In this document: positions 58,809 to 64,000 of the stretch, one piece after another
Layout: the number at the start of each line of letters is the position of its first letter
Position numbering within the stretch: the first letter of the stretch is position 1
Assembly: GCF_000420305.1 (NCBI RefSeq)
Contig: NZ_ATUR01000002.1
Location: 310,001-374,000 of the forward strand
Direction of reading: 5' to 3'
DNA: 64,000 nucleotides
Source: Novosphingopyxis baekryungensis DSM 16222
GTDB lineage: Bacteria; Pseudomonadota; Alphaproteobacteria; Sphingomonadales; Sphingomonadaceae
Translations under genes and position numbers: made by a program
Notes under the pieces: model-generated
Databases searched by the model: none
Seen by the model: only the letters and a program-made list of their open reading frames with translations
What the model was told of the DNA's origin: nothing

Positions 58809-59396
58809 ATGGCCAAGCTGTATTTCTATTATGCCAGCATGAATGCGGGCAAAAGCTCTACGCTGCTGCAGACCGCGTTCAACTATGGTGAGCGCGGCAT
58901 GCGCGTGATGCTGTGGACGGCGGCGATCGACGATCGGCCCGGTTTCGGCGCGATCAGCAGTCGGATCGGCCTGTCCAGTGATGCGCACCGGTTCCTGCCC
59001 GGCACCAATCTGCATGATGCGGTTCTGCGCCAGCACGACGACGCGCCGCTCGCCTGCGTGCTGATAGACGAGGCACAGTTTTTGATCCGCGATCAGGTCT
59101 TCCAGTGCGCACGATTGGCCGACGAGCAGGATATTCCCGTGCTCTGTTACGGCCTGCGCACCGATTTTCAGGCAAAGCTGTTCCCCGGTGCCGCGGCGCT
59201 GCTCGGCATTGCCGACGCGCTGATCGAGCTGAAAGCCGTGTGCGAATGCGGGCGCAAGGCGACGATGAACCTGCGCGTCGACGCGGCGGGCAAAGCGGTG
59301 CGCGAAGGCGCGCAGACCGAAATCGGCGGCGAGGACCGCTATGTCGCATTATGCCGCCGCCATTTCATGGCGCGGCTGAACGCGGACGCATCATGA
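58809..59396 (+). CDS. tdk: Thymidine kinase
   Basis: 195-residue type II thymidine kinase for pyrimidine salvage. P-loop ASMNAGKSSTLLQ near residue 9, Mg-site DEAQFL near 87, and a zinc-binding CEC segment near 142 with further Cys/His at the C-terminus. Lies between rbfA and truB. Its stop overlaps the truB start by four bases (ATGA at 59393). Confidence 0.93.
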   Translation: MAKLYFYYASMNAGKSSTLLQTAFNYGERGMRVMLWTAAIDDRPGFGAISSRIGLSSDAHRFLPGTNLHDAVLRQHDDAPLACVLIDEAQFLIRDQVFQCARLADEQDIPVLCYGLRTDFQAKLFPGAAALLGIADALIELKAVCECGRKATMNLRVDAAGKAVREGAQTEIGGEDRYVALCRRHFMARLNADAS

Positions 59397-60316
59397 CCGA
59401 ACGCAAACCGCTCAATGGCTGGCTGATCCTCGACAAGCCGCTGGGGCTTGGCTCCACGCAGGGTGTGAGCGCGGTGAAACGTGCGCTGCGCGCTGGCGGC
59501 TATCCCAAATGCAAGGTTGGCCATGGCGGAACGCTCGATCCACTGGCGACCGGTGTGTTGCCGATCGCGCTGGGCGAGGCGACCAAGCTGGCCGGGCATA
59601 TGCTGGACGCCAGCAAGGTCTATGATTTCACTATCGGCTTTGGCGTGGAGACCGATACGCTGGACGCAGAAGGGGTGGCGGCGGAAAGCAGCGATGCCCG
59701 GCCCACCTTGGCGGATGTGCTCGCCGTGCTGCCCCGGTTCACCGGGCCGATCGAGCAGATACCGCCCAAATATTCCGCGCTGAAGATCGATGGCAAGCGT
59801 GCCTATGATCTGGCGCGCGCCGGCGTGGCCGTGGAGATGACCATGCGCGGCGTGACCGTACACGGTCTTTCGCCTTTGCTCAGCTCCGTTTGCGAAGGGG
59901 AAGGCGCGCTGCAGGAGATCACCCTGCAGGCCCATGTCTCCAAGGGTACCTATATCCGCTCTTTGGCGAGAGACATCGCGCGGGCGCTTGATTGTTACGG
60001 CCACGTCACCATGTTAAGGAGGCTGCGCGCAGGCTCCTTTGCGCTGGATTCCGCGATTTCGCTGGACAGGCTGGCCGATCTCGGCCAAGGGGCCGCGCTT
60101 GAGGAAGTACTCTTGCCAATCGAGGCGGGGCTGGACGACATCCCGGCTCTTCCCCTCACCCCCGGAGAGGCAAAAGCGGTCCGACAGGGCCGTCTTCTAT
60201 CCGGGATTGCCGCAGATGACGGTATGAAGCTGGCGCGCGACGAGAACCATGTTCTGGTCGCTCTGGTAGACATAACCGGCGGAAATCTCCGCATCATCCG
60301 TGGTTTCAACCTATGA
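59393..60316 (+). CDS. truB: tRNA pseudouridine(55) synthase
   Basis: Makes pseudouridine 55 in the tRNA T loop. 307 residues. [19 protein letters not shown] opens the fold, and the catalytic Asp is in [19 protein letters not shown] near residue 44. [16 protein letters not shown] near 182 is another family mark. Start ATG 59393 is chosen at the tdk overlap; an upstream reading lacks homology. Confidence 0.96.
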   Translation: MTERKPLNGWLILDKPLGLGSTQGVSAVKRALRAGGYPKCKVGHGGTLDPLATGVLPIALGEATKLAGHMLDASKVYDFTIGFGVETDTLDAEGVAAESSDARPTLADVLAVLPRFTGPIEQIPPKYSALKIDGKRAYDLARAGVAVEMTMRGVTVHGLSPLLSSVCEGEGALQEITLQAHVSKGTYIRSLARDIARALDCYGHVTMLRRLRAGSFALDSAISLDRLADLGQGAALEEVLLPIEAGLDDIPALPLTPGEAKAVRQGRLLSGIAADDGMKLARDENHVLVALVDITGGNLRIIRGFNL

Positions 60317-60335
60317 TGTTCGAAGGAAAAAATTT

Positions 60336-60605
60336 ATGTCGATCACTGCAGAACGCAAGCAGGAAGTCATCAGCGATAATGCCCGCCAGAAGGGCGATAC
60401 CGGTTCGCCGGAAGTGCAGGTCGCTATCCTGACCGATCGCATCAACAACCTGACCGACCATTTCAAGAACAACCACAAAGACAATCACTCGCGCCGCGGT
60501 CTGCTGGCGATGGTGAACAAGCGCCGCAGTCTGCTGGATTATCTCCGCAAGAAGGACGAGCAGCGTTACGCCGATCTGATCAAGAAGCTCGGTCTGCGTA
60601 AGTAA
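60336..60605 (+). CDS. rpsO: Ribosomal protein S15
   Basis: 89-residue 30S protein, standard length. [29 protein letters not shown] and the ending [13 protein letters not shown] are diagnostic. AAGGA ribosome site 7 bases before the ATG. A terminator follows it, then pnp. Confidence 0.97.
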   Translation: MSITAERKQEVISDNARQKGDTGSPEVQVAILTDRINNLTDHFKNNHKDNHSRRGLLAMVNKRRSLLDYLRKKDEQRYADLIKKLGLRK

Positions 60606-60614
60606 GACGACAAG

Positions 60615-60645
60615 ACGGCTCCGCTTTGCGGGGCCGTTTTCTTTT
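60615..60645 (+). terminator. Terminator after rpsO
   Basis: ACGGCTCCGC (60615-60624), TTT loop, GCGGGGCCGT (60628-60637), one wobble pair, followed by TTTTCTTTT. Clear rho-independent signal, partly read-through to pnp is common. Confidence 0.85.
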
Positions 60646-60732
60646 ATTCCCATCATATATCCAAGATAGGGATAGCGGCTCCCCGCAATGAGGCGGGCGG
60701 CTGCACCGGGCACATGAAAGCCCACATCCGAT

Positions 60733-60751
60733 CCGTACCGGACCCGTACGG
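60733..60751 (+). other. Leader hairpin before pnp
   Basis: Perfect six-base stem CCGTAC/GTACGG with a seven-base loop, 53 bases before the pnp ATG. In enterobacteria the pnp leader is cut by RNase III and used for self-control. This hairpin is a candidate counterpart by position only. Confidence 0.45.
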
Positions 60752-60803
60752 AAACATGAGGCCCCTTCGCGCAATCTGGCGGAAGGGTTCAGAAGGAAAA
60801 TAT

Positions 60804-63116
60804 ATGTTCGATACGCAAAAAGTAGAGCTGGAATGGGGCGGCAAGACCCTCACTCTGGAAACCGGCCGCATCGCCCGTCAGGCTGATGGCGCCGTGCTCG
60901 CAACCTATGGCGATACCGTGGTGCTGTGCGCCGTGACCGCCGCAAAGAGCGTGCGCGAAGGGCAGGATTTCTTCCCGCTCACCGTTCACTATCAGGAAAA
61001 ATTCTCGGCCGCCGGGCGCATTCCGGGTGGCTTCTTCAAGCGCGAAGGCCGCGCCACGGAAAAGGAGACGCTGACCAGCCGTCTCATCGACCGTCCGGTG
61101 CGCCCGCTGTTCCCCGAAGGTTTCTACAACGAAATCAACGTGATCTGCCAGGTCCTGTCCTATGATGGCGAGACCGAGCCGGATATTCTTGCGATGATCG
61201 CGGCATCGGCTGCGCTCACCATTTCCGGTCTGCCCTTCATGGGCCCGATCGGCGGCGCGCGCGTCGGCTATCAGGACGGCGAATATATCCTGAACCCCAG
61301 CCTGTCCGACATCAAGGAATCGGGCGAGCTCGACCTGGTCATCGCCGCCACCGGCGACGCCGTGATGATGGTGGAGTCCGAAGCCAAGGAACTGGACGAG
61401 GACGTCATGCTGGGCGCGGTCATGTTCGCGCACAACCACATCAAGCCGGTGATCAACGCGATCATCGATCTGGCCGAAAAGGCCGCCAAGGAGCCTTGGG
61501 AAGTCAAGAGCTCCGAGGGTAACGACGCGATCAAGGAAGAGCTGCGCGGCATCGTCGGCAATGACATTGCGGCAGCCTACAAGCTGACCGACAAGTCCGA
61601 GCGTTCGAACGCCCTCAACAATGCGCGCGACAAGGCGAAGGCGCATTTCGCCGAGGCCGATGGCCAGAAGCAGATGACCGCCGGCAAGATGGTCAAGAAG
61701 CTGGAAGCCGACATTGTGCGCGGTGCCATCCTGAAGGACGGCAGCCGTATCGATGGCCGCAAGACCACCGAGATCCGCCCGATCGAGGCGATGGTGCATT
61801 TCCTGCCCCGCGCCCACGGGTCTGCCCTGTTCACGCGCGGTGAGACGCAGGCCATCTGCACCACCACGCTGGGCACCAAGGATGCCGAGCAGATGATCGA
61901 CGGTCTGGAAGGGCTCTCTTACGAGCGCTTCATGCTGCACTATAACTTCCCGCCCTATTCGGTCGGCGAAGTGGGCCGTTTCGGCTTCACCAGCCGCCGC
62001 GAGACCGGCCATGGCAAGCTGGCATGGCGTGCGCTGCACCCCGTGCTGCCCAGCATGGACGAGTTCCCTTACACCATCCGCGTCCTGTCCGACATCACGG
62101 AGAGCAATGGCTCTTCCTCGATGGCGACGGTGTGCGGTGGCTCGCTGGCCATGATGGACGCAGGCGTTCCGCTGAAGCGCCCCGTGTCCGGCATTGCCAT
62201 GGGCCTCATTCTCGAGGGCGACGACTTCACCGTTCTGTCCGATATTCTGGGTGACGAGGATCACCTCGGTGACATGGACTTCAAGGTGGCCGGTACCGAG
62301 CAGGGCATCACCTCGCTCCAGATGGACATCAAGGTCGCCGGGATCACCGAAGAGATCATGAAGACCGCCCTGGCACAGGCCAAGGAAGGTCGTGCGCACA
62401 TTCTGGGCAAGATGAACGAAGCGCTTGGCGGCACCCGCCAGGAACTGTCGGACTTCGCACCCCGGATCGAGACGATGCAGATCGATAAGACCAAGATCCG
62501 CGACATCATCGGCACGGGCGGCAAGGTCATCCGTGAGATCGTTGCGGAAACCGGCGCCAAGGTCGATATCGACGATGACGGCGTGATCAAGATCTCCTCC
62601 TCCGACGTGTCGCAGATCGAAGCAGCCAAGCGCTGGATCGAGGGCATCGTGGAAGAGGCCGAAGTGGGCAAGGTCTACAACGGCAAGGTCGTCAATCTGG
62701 TCGATTTCGGTGCGTTCGTGAACTTTATGGGCGGCAAGGACGGTCTGGTCCATGTGTCCGAGATCAAGAACGAGCGCGTGGAAAAGGTCTCCGACGAGCT
62801 GTCCGAAGGGCAGGAAGTCAAGGTCAAGGTGCTCGAGATCGATCAGCGCGGCAAGGTGCGCCTGTCGATGCGCGTCGTCGATCAGGAAACCGGTGAAGAG
62901 CTGGAGGACACCCGTCCGCCGCGTGAAGGCCGCAGCGAAGGTCGCGGCGATCGTGGCGATCGCAAACCGCGCGGTGACCGCGACGGTGGTGGACGTGGCG
63001 ACGGCGGTGGCCGTGGTCGCGGGCGTCGCCCGCGTGGCGGCGGTGGCCGTGACGGTGACAGCGATGGTGCGAAGGGTGATGCTGCCGGCCTGCCCGATTT
63101 CATCACCAACGACTGA
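60804..63116 (+). CDS. pnp: Polyribonucleotide nucleotidyltransferase
   Basis: 770-residue PNPase, phosphorolytic 3'-5' exoribonuclease. Two RNase PH domains: [22 protein letters not shown] near 75 and AICTTTLG near 350, then KH ([11 protein letters not shown] near 567) and S1 ([17 protein letters not shown] near 630). It ends in an Arg/Gly-rich tail (from about 710), typical of sphingomonad PNPase. ATG 60804 follows AGAAGGA; an upstream in-frame reading to 60714 would add a leader without homology. Confidence 0.97.
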   Translation: MFDTQKVELEWGGKTLTLETGRIARQADGAVLATYGDTVVLCAVTAAKSVREGQDFFPLTVHYQEKFSAAGRIPGGFFKREGRATEKETLTSRLIDRPVRPLFPEGFYNEINVICQVLSYDGETEPDILAMIAASAALTISGLPFMGPIGGARVGYQDGEYILNPSLSDIKESGELDLVIAATGDAVMMVESEAKELDEDVMLGAVMFAHNHIKPVINAIIDLAEKAAKEPWEVKSSEGNDAIKEELRGIVGNDIAAAYKLTDKSERSNALNNARDKAKAHFAEADGQKQMTAGKMVKKLEADIVRGAILKDGSRIDGRKTTEIRPIEAMVHFLPRAHGSALFTRGETQAICTTTLGTKDAEQMIDGLEGLSYERFMLHYNFPPYSVGEVGRFGFTSRRETGHGKLAWRALHPVLPSMDEFPYTIRVLSDITESNGSSSMATVCGGSLAMMDAGVPLKRPVSGIAMGLILEGDDFTVLSDILGDEDHLGDMDFKVAGTEQGITSLQMDIKVAGITEEIMKTALAQAKEGRAHILGKMNEALGGTRQELSDFAPRIETMQIDKTKIRDIIGTGGKVIREIVAETGAKVDIDDDGVIKISSSDVSQIEAAKRWIEGIVEEAEVGKVYNGKVVNLVDFGAFVNFMGGKDGLVHVSEIKNERVEKVSDELSEGQEVKVKVLEIDQRGKVRLSMRVVDQETGEELEDTRPPREGRSEGRGDRGDRKPRGDRDGGGRGDGGGRGRGRRPRGGGGRDGDSDGAKGDAAGLPDFITND

Positions 63117-63138
63117 TCCGTCTGCACAAGCAGAAATG

Positions 63139-63174
63139 AAAAGGGGGTGCCGGCCAGTCCGGTGCCCCTTTTTT
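63139..63174 (+). terminator. Terminator after pnp
   Basis: Imperfect stem from AAGGGGG (63141) to GCCCCTT (63170) closing on CCGG, followed by TTTTTT. Ends the rimP-to-pnp block. Confidence 0.85.
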
Positions 63175-63283
63175 CATGGCCGTGGCCTAAACCCGCCGGG
63201 CGAACCTGGCCCATCTTCATCGGCGATACAGGCGGCCATGCTTACGGCTTGGCGCAACGCGCTCCGCAGGCTAGGGAATGCCC

Positions 63284-64000
63284 ATGACACGCTTCATCTT
63301 TCGTACCGGCGCCATCGCGCTTTCGGCCGTCCTGTTGGCCGGCTGTTCCACGCTCGGCATTGGCGGCGGCGGCAAGTCCGGCGCGGACACGGCCTATGTC
63401 GCACGCGATGTCGGCACGCTCTACAATGCCGCCAAGGACCGGCTGGACCGGCGGCAGTACAAGGTGGCCGCCGCGCTGTTCGATGAGGTGGAGCGCCAGC
63501 ATCCCTATTCCCCCTGGGCGCGCCGTGCGCAGCTGATGAGCGCGTTCAGCTATTATATGAGCGCGGATTATCCCAAAGCGATCGAATCCTCGCAGCGCTT
63601 CCTGTCGATCCACCCCGGCAACAAGGATGCGCCCTACGCTTATTACCTCATCGGCATCAGCTATTATGAGCAGATTGCCGATGTGCGCCGCGACCAGAGC
63701 ACGACCGAGCAGGCGCTGGCCGCGCTGGGTGAAGTGCAGCGCCGCTATCCGGAAACGCGCTACGCCGCCGATGCCGCGCTGAAGATCGATCTGGTGAACG
63801 ACCATCTGGCCGGCAAGGAAATGGAAATCGGCCGCTTTTACGAGCGCCGCAATCAGTGGCTGGCCGCCACGCTGCGTTTCCGCGAAGTGGTCGATAAATA
63901 TGAGACCACGACCCATGCGCCAGAAGCGCTGTATCGGCTGGTGGAATCCTATCTCTCGCTCGGCATCCCGCTGGAAGCCAAGAAGGCCGCCGCCGTGCTG
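63284..64000 (+). CDS. bamD: Outer-membrane assembly lipoprotein BamD, 5' part
   Basis: 239 codons visible, cut by the window end (family about 250-280). Lipobox LLAGC, so Cys21 is the acylated residue. TPR-like repeats follow: AKDRLDRRQYKVAAALFDEV near 50, YPKAIESSQRFLSIHPGN near 95, and YRLVESYLSLGI near 225. BamD belongs to the BAM complex that inserts outer-membrane barrels. ATG 63284 has AGGGA 7 bases upstream and is preferred to an in-frame ATG at 63278. Confidence 0.95.
   Translation, partial: MTRFIFRTGAIALSAVLLAGCSTLGIGGGGKSGADTAYVARDVGTLYNAAKDRLDRRQYKVAAALFDEVERQHPYSPWARRAQLMSAFSYYMSADYPKAIESSQRFLSIHPGNKDAPYAYYLIGISYYEQIADVRRDQSTTEQALAALGEVQRRYPETRYAADAALKIDLVNDHLAGKEMEIGRFYERRNQWLAATLRFREVVDKYETTTHAPEALYRLVESYLSLGIPLEAKKAAAVL

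Noticed and set aside
62930-63060. GC-rich near-repeats at the pnp 3' end
   Set aside because: They encode the Arg/Gly-rich tail of PNPase, a known low-complexity feature, not a CRISPR or tandem-repeat locus.

Overview
The window reads as chromosome of a sphingomonad-type alphaproteobacterium (Sphingomonadales). The genes are dense and GC-rich. The SAM-free house set is alphaproteobacterial: an IleS2-type isoleucyl-tRNA synthetase, a COQ8-like ABC1 kinase, ParC, and the rimP-nusA-ylxR-infB-rbfA-truB-rpsO-pnp block followed by bamD. A TonB-dependent receptor, an autotransporter esterase, a PD40-amidohydrolase and M16 peptidase exports also fit this group. The genus cannot be fixed from the sequence alone. 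No rRNA, CRISPR array, transposase or phage structural gene was seen.

Layout. 1-1088: 5' part of a siderophore-type TonB receptor (minus), then about 1 kb without a credible gene, ending at a tRNA-Arg. 2336-5614: formaldehyde detoxification operon (glutathione-dependent dehydrogenase, VOC protein, PurU, S-formylglutathione hydrolase). 5726-8888: mmsA, a small lipoprotein and an ABC1 kinase. 8986-12138: ileS. 12331-15917: a glycosyltransferase with a C-terminal helical toroid plus a GH130 enzyme. 15999-21283: PD40-amidohydrolase, then a membrane peptide translationally coupled to a chemoreceptor. 21308-23673: proB-proA (minus). 23879-25911: rluE and, opposite, a small gene coupled to an L16-hydroxylase-like cupin. 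25995-26467: tRNA-Glu and tRNA-Arg. 26527-28603: queuosine-precursor transporter, an orphan membrane protein behind an FNR-type box, and an FNR regulator. 28579-33520: purC, M16 peptidase, purS, purQ (minus). 33746-37679: GDSL autotransporter, and opposite it a secreted alpha/beta hydrolase coupled to kynU. 37728-41694: otsB-GH15-otsA trehalose operon. 41936-42639: two small genes, each behind a Fur-like box. 42640-43862: a lower-GC patch with a flavoprotein fragment, an orphan membrane protein and a DUF6471 protein. 44052-50546: parC, the cca/NUDIX/DUF1285 operon, a DUF1499 protein, an extensin-like protein and tRNA-Gly. 50592-51815: PQQ sugar dehydrogenase lipoprotein. 52099-63116: translation/RNA block. 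63284-end: bamD, cut by the window edge.

How the genes work together. Formaldehyde is oxidised to formate through S-hydroxymethyl- and S-formylglutathione, with PurU releasing formate from formyl-THF in the same operon. OtsA/OtsB make trehalose while a coupled GH15 enzyme may degrade it. KynU makes anthranilate, and the coupled hydrolase has a kynurenine-formamidase-like motif. ProB/ProA lead to proline. Three Fur-like boxes (TonB receptor and the two small genes) suggest a shared iron response. The FNR box with its convergent FNR gene suggests an oxygen-responsive membrane protein.

Most promising under-described items: the pair of small genes with Fur-like boxes at 41936-42639, the FNR-box membrane protein at 27390, the glycosyltransferase-toroid/GH130 module, and the membrane peptide/chemoreceptor pair whose start codon sits directly after a terminator-like hairpin. 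All calls were made by reading the sequence. No database search was run.
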